DNA from: Heterodera schachtii
Taxonomy: Eukaryota; Nematoda; Chromadorea; Rhabditida; Heteroderidae
NCBI GenBank assembly: GCA_023374025.1
Contig: SIJG01000001.1
Span: forward strand, 3,247,946 to 3,311,945
DNA length: 64,000 nucleotides
Reading direction: 5' to 3'
This document shows positions 40,676-51,510 of this stretch, piece after piece. Positions within the stretch are counted from its first letter, which is position 1, and every line of letters begins with the position of its first letter. A model generated the notes under the pieces. That model was not told the origin of the DNA and made no database searches. It saw nothing but the letters and a program-made list of their open reading frames with translations. A program made the position numbers and the translations under genes.

Positions 40676-41128
40676 TCATCGGTCACTCGTCCGCAGCGGG
40701 TTTGTCCGTTCTTCTTTGGGCTCCGCGGCGCGATCAGCAGCAGCAGCGTTGCCGGGCGGTTGGTCGGTCGTCGTCTCCGCGCTCTTCGGCTCCTCCTTGG
40801 CTGCGTCAGCTTCTGGCTTGGCTGCGGCGGGTGGCATTGCGGCTTCCACGGCGGCTGCTGGCGGTTGCTCCTTGGTCGGCGCCGCTTTGGCAGGCGTCGT
40901 CGCAGCAGCGGCAGGCGTCGTCGCAGCAGCGGCAGGCGTCGTCGCAGCAGCGGCAGGTGTCGTCGCAGCAGCGGCAGGCGTCGTTGCGGCGGCAGCGTCT
41001 CCCGTGCTCGGCTTCTCCTCCTTTTTACCATCCTTCTTGCGGCTTTTCCTCTCGCCCTTCTTCTTCTTGTCCTGCTTCTTCGATGATTTCCCTTCGATGA
41101 TTTCCCGCTTTTTTTTGTTTTAAATTTC
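40676..41128 (-). CDS. Lys/Ala-rich low-complexity protein, C-terminal exon (partial)
   Basis: Read on the minus strand, one frame is open for 151 codons from an acceptor (AATTTAG, next to 41128) to the TGA at 40676-40678. It starts KFKTKKKREIIEGKSSKKQD, continues Lys-rich, then has five repeats of AAAATTP, an Ala/Pro/Glu region and the end KEERTNPLRTSDR. The repeats come from a 21-bp tandem repeat and stay in frame. Composition is like linker-histone-type or ribosomal-tail sequences, but no family can be named. The upstream exons were not found. The plus-strand frames over the same bases are shadows. Confidence 0.4.
40891..40999. repeat. 21-bp coding minisatellite, about five copies
   Basis: Unit GGCGTCGTCGCAGCAGCGGC plus one base. 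The length is a multiple of three, so copy-number change would add or remove AAAATTP units without breaking the minus-strand frame. Confidence 0.85.
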
Positions 41129-44100
41129 TAAATTAGGCAATTTTTTGATCAAGACCGACACATTTTAGGTCTTAGGATTACCAAAATCTTATGCGTGGAA
41201 CTCTCCCAAATTTTTTTTCCTTTTTTTTTAAATTTTTCTCAGGTCGCCAAATTTTCTCAACAAATTTCTCCATAGCATAAGAAAATCGCCGGAAGCGTTT
41301 CCCTCCGGCGTTCACTTTCGTCTGTTCCCATCCTTTTGCCGATTCCAATTGTTCGTCTCCATTTTCTTTCGGTGGTTGTGTAATTAATTGCTTGCCATGC
41401 GTAACTGTCCTGGAGCAATAATATTGGAAAAACGGGACTGACCAAATAAAGCTGAATTGCGTCTTGCTAACTTATGCAAATTAAATTATTTAAAAAAAGA
41501 GCTGCTGGCAAAAATTTTTTTTATCAAAATTATTAAAATTGAAGGAACTGTTTCATTTTTTAATTAAAATTAAAATGCCAAATTTTCGCTTAATGGGTAA
41601 TTAATTAAAATAAAAAAGTTCATCCGCAATGACTACATATATTCAGCCCACCACTATCTGCTGCTGGTGAAGTGCGTCTCCCCTAAATTCGCCCCCTCCC
41701 CTCCGCCACTTTCATTAATTAGTCCCCTCTCCCCCCCCCCCCCCTTTTCGGTCCATTATGTCATTATAAATTGTTGGCCGAGTGGGAATTTAATCCATCG
41801 AAAGAATCCCGTGGCATTTCCGGATGAGCTGGGAAAGAGGTGCAAACGCGCGAAATTGCGCAAACCGACGAAGACAGTCAATTCAATCGACGCATATCTC
41901 CACGGGCAACCGACGGCACGCGGCCAAAGCAAAGCGCGGGACGGACGGATCCTTTCGGAAAGTGGCGCCCTTTACGGAGTGAAAAGTCGGATAGAACGGA
42001 AGAAAGTTTCGCATTCGTTGGACAAAATTTGGCTGAAAAACATTTGATGGCGTGCCAATGTCATTTTGGAAAATCAGTGAAACTGAAATTCTATCGTATA
42101 TTTTGGAGAGATCGAGAAATGATCGATTGAAAGGCGAAGAGAAAGGATTCGAAGGGTGGGCGGAGGAGTGATTAATGAACAAATGTAATTGCGATGAATG
42201 GGGGGGGGCGTGTGGACTGACAAAAAAATGAGCCCCCCCCCCCCCCCTCTCGCTCCTGCTTTCCTCCCCCCTTGTTCACCATCCTCTCTTTCTCTCTCTC
42301 TCTCTCGCCTCTGTCTGTCTCCCCCTTTCCCACTCTCTCTCGCCTATGTCTCCCCCTTTCCCACTCTCTCTCGCCTATGTCTCCCCCTTTCCCACTCTCT
42401 CTCGCCTATGTCGCCCCCTTTCCCACACTCTCTCGCCTGTTCCCCATTGGTTGTTTTCTGTCCCGCCCTCTCTTTCCCTTCCTCTGTCGCTTTACTATAA
42501 GCAAAACTTTCATTCCTTTGATGAAAACCAAACTGTGCTTCTCCCCCCCCCCCCAAGTGCACTTTCTTCTTCTGTCCGTTTAAAATGCCCAATTTTGAAT
42601 TTTTCTTTCGGTTGGCATTCTGTCCCTCTCTTCCTTTTCCCTGTCCATTATTTTGTTTCTTTTCGTCCTTACCTTTCCCCAATTTACCTCCCGCCCACCG
42701 CCACCACCACCAATCACCTCTGCCCCCGTAAGCGGATTATGTCCGTGTTTATCCGCTTATGGCCTCGCTTTTGTTTTGCCGATCGATGCCCCCACCAAAT
42801 TTTTCTTCTGCGCGGTCATAATCCGATTCCCTTAACATTTATTTCCTATTATAATAAGTGATTATTTATGTTCATGTGCCAATTCAATCAATGGCAAAAG
42901 TCAAAGGAAAGTGAAGAATAGAGAAACGGCCAAAACAAAGTGACCCAAAATTGTGAAAAGAAACAAAAAAAAATTGATTAAAATTAATTTTGTAAGGGTC
43001 GCTCTTTTGACTGTTTTATCCTTTTTTAATGGGACAAAATTATGGGAGGATTCATTCATTTATTTGTTTATTTTTATTAATGTTTTACAAATCAGTGTTT
43101 TAGTCTTACTTTGAACTTGAAGCATTCCATTCATTAAATGTTAAAAATTATTTTACTTTTAATTTGGGGGGTCCGTTAAGCGAAAAGTACCGACCGTTCG
43201 TTTGTTTTGCCAAATTTGCGTTCAAAAAGTCCTTCCGTCGCCCCTTTCCCCCATTTCTTTCGTTTACCCATTATCAGAACCCCCCCCCCCCTTTCTTGTC
43301 ATGATCTCTCCCCCCTCTCCTCCCAAATTGCTCCATTTCGTTTCGCTCACTAATCCTTCGACAGATCAATCGAGAAATGAGTGGGGCGATGATAATCCCT
43401 TCGAGGGAATTGTGAATGGTTGTTTTCACGGCTGATGAGCGATTGGAAGGGGCATAAGTGAGTCAGAGGAAAAAGAGAGGAGAGAGAGAGGGGGAGAGAG
43501 AATGATGGGACAAATAATGCAAATCTGAGGGGAGAGGGAGGGGGGGGGGGAGGGGCAAAGGCATGGAAAGAGGGGAGGAAAGGCATGGAAAGAGGGGGAC
43601 CAAAGAGTGGACTGAGCAACGCCGAATACACGCCGAACTCGGCGGCCGATTGAAGCACTTTTTGAATTGAGAGCAACCAAACACTAATCGCGTGCCCTTT
43701 CTGTTCTGCCCATCAAAGTGTTCACCTAAATAGGCATCCTCCTTTAACATTTTATTCCTTTTGCCATCGCTTAACTCCTTTGACAAGTGCCGTTTCTCGC
43801 TTGTCCCCCCCCCCTCTCCCACTTTGCCCCCCCCCCATTTTTGCCCCCTCTGTCCATCCCTTCCCATCACAACAAATTCCCCCCTCCCCCCTCTGTCATA
43901 TCCACAAATACTCATAGTATTTTGGTAACTGCTGAAATAAACTAAGGCACTTTTTGATTTTTGATCCGTCCGTCCCCTCCCCTTTTTTGCTCCCTCTCCG
44001 TGTGGGAATGGATGCCGTCCCCCCCCCCCCAATTCCTTTCAATCCTCGCCTTCCTCCCTAAACGAAGTGCGAAATTAGCCTTTTTCAATGATTTAAAAAG

Positions 44101-44502
44101 CCATGCTACTCTGTTGTGCTCTCATTCTGCTCATTCGTCCCGTTTTCCTCCATTTTTCATCCTTTGGCTGTTAAATGATTGCGTGTCCCTCCTTCTCTTT
44201 CACTTTCTTTTTATTTCATTAGCAAGTCAAAGAGTCATTTATTTGTAGGTTTATTTATTTCACCAACAAGTGATCAAACTCAAACTAAATAATAAAATAG
44301 CAACAGTGTTCAACTTCGTTTTCCAACCCAAGCAGAACAGATGATGATCGCCCGTGGTGAGTGACCGTTTGAGACTTAAATGGCCAAGACAGGGAGGGGC
44401 TGAGTTGGCCAATGGCCGCCAAATGCCAAATTGGATTGACCGGCTCCCTTTTTGACTATTAGAAACACATGTTTATCGAACTGTTAAGCCTATCTGAACG
44501 GG
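41129..44502. other. Long gene-poor region upstream of the homeobox gene
   Basis: No gene is supported. The plus strand is open at 41667-42047 with mixed composition in its second half (NPVAFPDELGKRCKRAKLRK onward), but no start, splice or homology evidence was found. The rest holds C runs (for example 41731-41744, 42231-42247, 43279-43290), a CT minisatellite and a 9-bp stem hairpin (TAAGCGGAT/ATCCGCTTA, 42729-42759). It may contain the cis-regulatory DNA of the OTX-class gene. Confidence 0.4.
42305..42445. repeat. 31-bp CT-rich minisatellite, about four copies
   Basis: Tandem unit of about 31 bases containing CCCACTCTCTCTCGCCTATG then TCTCCCCCTTT, with small changes in the last copy. Confidence 0.85.
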
Positions 44503-47045
44503 TTGGAGCAGTCCCCGCACCATTTGCTGAACTCTTCCGACACAGCGTCCGCCATTCCGTCCTCCGCCAGCGACGGCTCCTCCTCTCTATCATCCACGCT
44601 GAAGGATGCCTCGTCCTCCTCTTCGTCCTCCGCGCACACTTTCGACAATTCTTCCGCCGCTCTTCCAGTCACTTCCATTCCCTCCGAATTGGTCCCCCCG
44701 CTGAACTGCTCCGTCTCCTCGCCCTCTCACCAGGGCTTTCCTTCGGCAGCTGCTTCGACTTTCGATGGTTTAAGCTCGTCCTCTGCTTCCGCCAGGGTTT
44801 CCGCCGCCCCAATGGGCGCCGTTTTCTCTTCCGCCGCCTCCGATGCATTGTCCGGCGACTCGGGAAGCACTTACGCGCGCAGTTACGTCAGCGGGGCCTT
44901 TGCGGCTGCGGCTGCGGCCGCAGTATTTCAATGCGGCGAACGTAGCGGCCACGGCGGTGCAGGGAGTGTCACCAGGTGGGAAAGGGGCCAAGGACGAGGA
45001 GAAGCGTAAGCATTGGCCAAGAAATGCAAATTGCCCCAAAGGCTTACAACCGCGCAAAAACCGCCGCGAACGGACGACATTTACGCGGCAGCAATTGGAA
45101 GTGTTGGAGGGACAGTTCAATCAGTCGCAATACCCAGGCAAATAATAGCCTAAGGATGACTCCGAATGACTTTGGTTTTGGTTTTCAGATGTGTATGTGC
45201 GCGAACAGATTGCTGACCAAATTCAACTGCAGGAGTCGCGAATTCAAGTGAGTGTCCGGCGGGGGAGGGCAAAAGCCGAGGCATCGCCCGGGGCAATTGG
45301 CGACAGAAGCGAAGCGCTAATCCTTCCCCCCCCCCGGCCACTTCCCCCGTGTCGGCACAATTACCTTTGAAATGGATCCCATCGGATTGATAAATAATAT
45401 TTGGGGTTTCTGCTGAACGGTTAATTCCGAGGAGAGATCGGAGGAGGCGACTGTTTATTGCTTCTCCGTTTGTTTAGGTTTGGTTCAAGAATCGGCGGGC
45501 AAAGGTCAGAGAGGGCAAAAGCACAAGAAAATGTTTTTGACTGAGTTTGAAATTTCAGCAGCGACAGCACGACAAACAATCGAAGCCGAACAAACCGCAG
45601 ACGGTGGCCGCGATGAAATCGGCACGGATGGCGGCGGCACAAACGGCGGTGCCGACGGGAAAAGGCGCGGAGGAGCCAAACGGTGGCGACACCATTTTGA
45701 CACTTTCCTAATGAGCTTTAAAATGATTAAGGAGGAGAGGAAGTGGCAAAAGTGCAGTCGGCGAGGAAGAGACACCCGCCGCAGCAGCAAAACGGAGGAC
45801 ACGCGCGGAGGGAGGGGAAGCGGACGGCACCATTCGGGGCGGAGACCGCGTTGGCACTGGCCAACGATGGGGCCGACAGCAAATCGGAACCGGAGACGGG
45901 CGTGGGTTTGGCCAACTCGGCATCGCTCTGTGCCAACCCGGGGGGTCTGTGCGTCGCCGTTTCGTCCCCCTCCTCCGCCAATTCGTCGTCTTTCGCCGTT
46001 TCTTTGATGTCCACCGGTGCTTTGGGTGGCCTCGTCGGTGCCAACGAATTGTCCAACGGTAACGTTTCTGTTGGACTTCACCAAGCTGCCGCCTCCGCCG
46101 TTCTTCCCAACTTTGGCTGCTGTTGGCAGTCGCCGCCGGTGCCTAACATTTCTTCAGTGACTCCTTTTGACTCGGTTTGTTTTTGTTCGTTTGGGAAGGA
46201 AGACCTTTTTATCACTTTGACCTTGATAATATTTGATTAGCAGTTCTTCTACCCCCCCCCCCCCCTTCTCTATGTCTTTCTCTCTTTTTCTCTCTCTTTT
46301 TCTCTCTTTCTCTTGTCTCTCTCTGTTTTTCTCTTGTCTCTCTCTCTTTTTCTCTTGTCTCTCTCTCTTTTTCTCTTTCCTTACCTCCCCATCCTCTCCC
46401 ATTTTCCCCCCCCCCCCCCCCTTCTCCCCTCTCTTTCTCTCTCTTCTCCTTTCTATTTCCCTTTTTTTCTCCCTCACTTTTCACCCCACCACTTCCTTTA
46501 TCCAATTGGATAATTTCAAAATAAATTGAATTTTTCATAGACGGGATTACTTACCCCCCCCCCTTTTTTACCCTTCCACAATTCCCTTCCGACGTTTTCC
46601 ATTTGCTTGCTTTTGCCATCTCAGGCTTTTCCCGCTGCTTATGCCAACAGCTTCCCCTACTCCTCTTTGGCTGCGGCTCAGCAGGCGTCCTCCTTCGGTG
46701 GTTACTGTTACGGTACTGTTTGAATTTGTTTGTTATTTGCCTTTTTTAAAACTAACAGAATGCCAATCGTTTTCAGGTTCCCCCGTCTCTTCGTCCTATT
46801 ACGGCATTTCCTCCCAACAGCCGCCGCTTCAGCCGACCCATTTGCCTTCCTCCGCGTTGGCCGTGTCCGATTCGTCCGCTTTGCCTCCGCTCGCTGCGCC
46901 TCCGACGGACGGAGGGAACGGCGGCGAATTCGCTTATAATCCGACGAACACGGCCAACAACAACAACAACAACAATTTGTACTACTCGAGTTTCGCGGAA
47001 ATGTTCCAACAACAGGGACAGCCACAGCAGCAATCGCAATTTTAA
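44503..47045 (+). CDS. OTX-class paired-like homeobox transcription factor
   Basis: Nine exons: 44503-44886, 44924-44975, 45042-45137, 45189-45247, 45478-45504, 45559-45682, 45732-46174, 46625-46712, 46777-47045 (513 residues). The homeodomain spans exons 3-6: RKNRRERTTFTRQQLEVLE, NQSQYPDVYVREQIADQI, LQESRIQ, VWFKNRRAK, QRQHDKQ. Lys at homeodomain position 50 (WFKN) and the RRERTTFTR start place it in the OTX/ttx-1/ceh-36 group, which specifies anterior and sensory neurons. The N-terminal 128 residues are Ser/Ala-rich; the C-terminus is Ser/Tyr/Gln-rich with FPYSSLAAAQQ and poly-Asn. Helix 3 lies alone on a 27-base exon. Intron 44887-44923 is only 37 bases and is needed to connect the frames. 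Intron 45138-45188 is GC-AG. Which of the C. elegans paralogues is closest cannot be told here. Confidence 0.9.
46248..46482. repeat. CT/TTTCTC microsatellite in a homeobox-gene intron
   Basis: Tandem CTTGTCTCTCTCTTTTTCT-like units within intron 46175-46624, with C runs on both sides. Confidence 0.85.
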
Positions 47046-47589
47046 AAGGAAAATGGCGCAATTGGCGAAGTGAAATTGGGAAGCGAAGCGACGGACAGAC
47101 GAAAAAAAAGAGAAAAAAGGGCCAAAGGCATTGGCATTTTGTGCCGTTGTGCGTCCTTTTCCTCCTTTTTGTTTTGTTTCACTTTCGCTTTATAATCCGT
47201 TAATCCGTCGGCACTTTTTCTCCGTTTTTTCCGTTTGTTTTTGTACATTTTTCAAATTTGACATTCACATAATAAAATCGCTATTCTTAAGTGAATAAAT
47301 CTCTTCTTTTCAAAATTCCTTCATTTTTAATTCGTTTTAATTTAATTTTATTTTACTTTTAATTTTAAATAAATTTTCCATTTTCGTTTTAATTTCCTTC
47401 TTTTTCCTTTTCCTCTTCATTTTTCGCTGTGGTGCCGTCGTCTGATCCGTCGTTTCTTTTCTTCGCGGTGCTTTTTCTTCGTGCCCATTTCCCCCAATTC
47501 GCCGGGTGCCCTTCTCAAAGTGACAGTCCCTTGGCCATCCTCGCGTGGTTTTTTCACCTTACAAATTAATTGGATTTTGTTTGTCCATC
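47046..47589. other. 3' flank of the homeobox gene
   Basis: AATAAAA at 47271-47277 is a likely polyadenylation signal. The rest is AT-rich and then low complexity, with no gene seen. Confidence 0.4.
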
Positions 47590-48240
47590 CCCCATTTCTT
47601 ATTTGTGCCTCCCCCATTGCCCATTTGTCCCTCCCCCATTGCTCATTTGTCCCTCTCCCATTGCTCATCTGTCCCCCTCCCATTGCTCATCTGTCCCTCT
47701 CCCATTGCTCATTTGTCCCTCTCCCATTGCTCATCTGTCCCCCTCCCATTGCTCATCTGTCCCTCTCCCATTGCTCATTTGTCCCTCCCTATTTGTCCCT
47801 CCGCCATTGCTCATTTGTCCCTCTCCCATTGCTCATCTGTCCCCCTCCCATTGCTCATCTGTCCCTCTCCCATTGCTCATTTGTCCCTCCCTATTTGTCC
47901 CTCCCCCATTGCTCATCTGCCCCTCTCCCATTGCTCATCTGTCCCTCTCCCATTGCTCATTTGTCCCTCCCCCATTGCTCATTTGTCCCTCTCCCATTGC
48001 TCATCTGTCCCCCTCCCATTGCTCATCTGTCCCTCTCCCATTGCTCATTTGTCCCTCCCTATTTGTCCCTCCCCCATTGCTCATTTGTCCCTCTCCCATT
48101 GCTCATCTGCCCCTCTCCCATTGCTCATCTGTCCCTCTCCCATTGCTCATTTGTCCCTCCCTATTTGTCCCTCCCCCATTGCTTATTTGTGCCTCCCCCA
48201 TTGCCCATTTGTCCCTCCCTAATTGCTCATTTGTCCCTCC
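47590..48240. repeat. 22-bp minisatellite, roughly 30 copies
   Basis: Unit CCATTGCTCATTTGTCCCTC plus two bases, with T/C variants and occasional longer units holding CCCTCCCTATTTGTCC. It has no stop codon in any plus-strand frame, so three long overlapping frames exist by composition only. Confidence 0.9.
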
Positions 48241-48664
48241 CCCCCTTCCCACTCCCTCCTCCGATCCTTTTCTCACTTCTCCTCCTTCTCGACGTGTTCT
48301 TCGTCCCCCCGTCGGTGCCATTGCCATTCCCTCTACCGTCGATGGGTCCTCCTTTTTTGCCTTTTCCTTCTCTTCCTCCTCCTTTTGCTCCTCCTCTTCC
48401 TTTTTCTGAGTCTTTTTGCCCTCCAATTCGTCCACTTCTAAATTGCTTCTTTTTTCTTTCTCCCTTCCTTTCCTTTTCCTTTTTACAATTCGTTCTCTCA
48501 CTTTCTTTTGCCGATTCTTTCCCCCCATTCGAAATGCCTTCGCTTTCTTTTGTCCGTGCGCGGCCTTTGCTTCGCTTCGACCCCTGCACAATTCCAACCC
48601 CAAACAGCTGAAAAACAATCAGCAGCAGAAGAAACATCGCGAAAAGTGCGGGCGATCGGAACAT
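48227..48664 (-). CDS. Possible secreted Lys/Gly-rich protein
   Basis: From ATG at 48664 the minus strand encodes MFRSPALFAMFLLLLIVFQL, a clear signal peptide or anchor, then about 120 residues rich in Lys, Arg, Gly and Glu (SKRSKGRARTKE and later). The frame ends at 48227, inside the edge of the minisatellite, which is a poor place for a real C-terminus, so a splice before then is likely. No homology recognised. The signal-like start is the only firm evidence; secreted low-complexity proteins are common among nematode gland products, but nothing here proves that. Confidence 0.3.
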   Translation of the reverse strand: MFRSPALFAMFLLLLIVFQLFGVGIVQGSKRSKGRARTKESEGISNGGKESAKESERTNCKKEKERKGERKKKQFRSGRIGGQKDSEKGRGGAKGGGREGKGKKGGPIDGRGNGNGTDGGTKNTSRRRRSEKRIGGGSGKGGRDK

Positions 48665-49310
48665 TTTAAGGGACTGAAAAAAGAAAAGAAAAAAGGGGGA
48701 GAAAGAATGAGTGAAGGAAGGGAAAGGAGGAGGAGGAGGAGGAGGAAATGAATGGAATGAAAGGAGAGACAAATTCAATTTGGAAAAGGGGGGGGGGGCG
48801 ACGGTCTGCCAAATGAGGAACGGAGAAACGGGGCTAATAAATGAATGAGCAAAAAAAGAGGGGCGGACGGACGAAGGGAAAGGAAAGGAAATACTAAGAA
48901 AAGACACTCCCCCGGGGGGCGTGGGAACGCATTTAATTGAGAGAAAATTGAGAAAATTGGATCGAGGGACGGAGAAGGGCAAAGTCATTTGACAATTCAT
49001 TGCCTCGAGCAGAGAAGAAACTGTTTTATCGACGGAATGGCAAATAAAACATAATTTGGAAAATGATAAAATGACAAATAAATTTATGATTATTTCAAAA
49101 TTCGAATGAATTTGTGCGTGCCGCGGGGGTTAAAAATTATAAAATGGAAATAAATGGGCGAAGGGGGGGGGAATGAATCATTCACCGGCGGATTGGCTTT
49201 CTTTTTCTTTTTTTTACGTTTTCGGATTCACTGATTGGGCCAATGCTTTTGCTTCTGCTGAGCATTTCCTTCTCCGTCTTCCTCTTCGTCTCTGCCCCTT
49301 TGTTTCTCTG

Positions 49311-50471
49311 TTAGTTTATCTCTCGTCGTTCCTTTTCTGTTTCCGTTTCCAATGTCATTTTTCTGTTCCCACTACCGTAGTCCACCTTTCGACCGTACTT
49401 TGAATGAAAGCTTACTGTATTTTGCTGTTTTCGCCCCGTTCGCTTCGATGAAAAAAATGAATTAAAATTAAATTATAATAAATTAATGGGGACCATTACT
49501 TGGTCAAACGAATAGCATTGGCTGTACGGGGGAATGTACAGGTGAAGGGTCACCGTCGGGTCGACGTGCGAGGGATTTTCCATCCGATGGAGTCCGATTT
49601 TGTCTGAATTTATCCGTTTTTCCGATTTGTCTGAATTTATCCGTTTTTCCGATTTGTCTGAATTTATCCGTTTTTCCGATTTGTCTGAATTTCATCCGTT
49701 TCCTTTGTGATTTATTCTTTTTGTTCAATTTTGCCTGCTTTATCTCTTCAACGAACCACTGATGTAGCTGACTCCGTTCGTTTTGAACAGCTCCGTCCCT
49801 GTCGCCCTCATCGGTCCCTCTTCTTCTTCCTTCTCTTCTTTTTCTTCTCTTCTTCCTTTTCAGTCCTCTTCCTCCTCTTTCTCTTCTTTTTCCTTCTTTG
49901 GCCATGCAAATCGCGTCTCCAAAAGTTGCCCATCCAAAACTTTGACGAAGCATTGCGCAGCACTGTGGTCGTGGATGCTGAAAATCGTTGGAGTTAATGC
50001 GCTTTCCATTGTTGTGAGCCGTGCCCCTTTCCTTACCCCCTTCCCTATGTCTGTCCCTCTCTCCCCACCACCCTATGTGCTCCCTACCTGTCCCCGCCCC
50101 CTTGTCCCTCCCACCCCACGTGTCCTTCTCTCCCTCCTCTCTCTTGTCCCCCTTCCTCCCCCATTTCCCCCCTCCCCCATTTCCCCCTCCCCCCCCCCAA
50201 TCTCTCACCTCGACCCCATGCCGGGTCCCCAGCACAGAATCATCAAATTATATTTTCCATTCCCCGCGTCCACCAAATTTCGCGTGTATCTGAACAACAC
50301 TTTGCTTTCCACTTGCTTCACTTCGTCTGTTCACTTGTGTTCGTCAAAATGTGTGAATTTTCTCCAATCCTTCGGCTCACTTTTATACTCTTCCAAAATT
50401 CGCTGCACTTCCCCAAAATTTACTTCGTTCTCATCGAGGAGCTCACGGATTTTTAAAACCAATTTATCCAT
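49311..50471 (-). CDS. cdo-1: Cysteine dioxygenase
   Basis: Coding order: 50335-50471, 50209-50289, 49757-49977, 49500-49603, 49311-49442. The enzyme oxidises cysteine to cysteine sulfinate in the cytosol. Motifs: [59 protein letters not shown], iron ligands in [16 protein letters not shown] (HDH, with the Cys that crosslinks to Tyr in this family), FAWP, then [18 protein letters not shown] (third His ligand), [19 protein letters not shown] and the tail FHSKYGRK. Exon 3 contains a purine-rich stretch (about 49800-49900) after FAWPKK where the frame must shift to reach [13 protein letters not shown]. No splice donor is present there, so an indel or error is likely. The intron 49604-49756 carries a 27-bp minisatellite built on its own acceptor. 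Confidence 0.9.
49604..49700. repeat. 27-bp minisatellite repeating a 3' splice site
   Basis: The TTCAG acceptor of a cdo-1 intron recurs at exactly 27-base steps: minus-strand CAG at 49604-49606, 49631-49633, 49658-49660 and 49685-49687. The unit is ACAAATCGGAAAAACGGATA plus AATTCAG. Confidence 0.9.
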
Positions 50472-50817
50472 TTAAATAATTCTAAGTGAAGAGAAAGTCC
50501 AAGGAATGAAAGTGCCAATCGGTGGGATATAAAAAAACAGAACAATTAATGTGTCCTGAGAATCAATTAAGCGTTGGTGAAGCTAATGGGTATTTATATA
50601 TTTATCATTTTTATCAATGAGTGGGAGAAATAAAAAAGAAACGAAACTGAAAAATGAGTGGGACAAACGGCGGAGGGTTAAGCAACCGATGGAGGGCGGG
50701 GGAGGGAAGTGCAGGGGGTGAATGAAGGATGGTGATCAGTAGGCATGGATGACCTTATCAGCATCAGCAAAGCAGTGATCAGTCCGACGACGCATTCCTT
50801 TTTGTTGATTATCATAT

Positions 50818-50888
50818 GGGGAAAGAGAGAGAGGAAAGAGAGAGAGGAAAGAGAGGGGGGAAAGAGAGGGGGGAAAGAGAGGGGGGAG

Positions 50889-50931
<43 letters not shown>

Positions 50932-50968
50932 AGAGAGAGAGAGAGAGGAGAGAGAGAGAAAGAGGAGG

Positions 50969-51024
<56 letters not shown>
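50818..51024. repeat. GA microsatellite
   Basis: (GA)n with GGGGGAAAGAGA variants, perfect GA run near 50970-51023. Confidence 0.95.
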
Positions 51025-51026
<2 letters not shown>

Positions 51027-51149
51027 CGCATGTGGGGACGAACGATAAGCCAAAGAGCAGAAAAGAGATAATTAAAATTTAAAAAATAAATATGCCAAAT
51101 TTGCTTTGGTTGGGCTTTCGCCGGTGATTCCTCTTTCTTTGGCCATTCA

Positions 51150-51225
51150 TTCTTGTTCCTCTTCTTCTTCTTCCTCTTCTTTTTCTTCCTCTTCTTCTTC
51201 CTCTTCTTCTTCTTCTTCCTCTTCT

Positions 51226-51269
<44 letters not shown>

Positions 51270-51510
51270 TTTCCTCTTCTTCTTTCCTCTTCCTCTTCTT
51301 CTTTCCTCTCCTCTTCTTCTCCTCTTCTTCTTCTTCCTCTTCTTTTTCTTCCTCTTCTTCTTCCTCTTCTTCTTCTTCCTCTTCTTCTCTTCTTCCTCTT
51401 CTTCTTCTTCTTCCTCTTCTTCTTCTTTCCTCTTCCTCTTCTTCTTTCCTCTTCCTCTTCTTCTTCCTCTTCTTCTTCTTTCCTCTTCTTCTTTCCTCTT
51501 CTCCTCCCTT
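51150..51510. repeat. CTT/CCT microsatellite
   Basis: About 360 bases of (CTTCTT)n with CCT interruptions. The poly-Ser and poly-Leu/Phe frames over it are artefacts of composition. Confidence 0.95.

Noticed and set aside
47481..48611. Long open frames of 225-376 codons
   Set aside because: They exist in all three plus frames at once because the 22-bp repeat lacks stop codons; this is composition, not coding.
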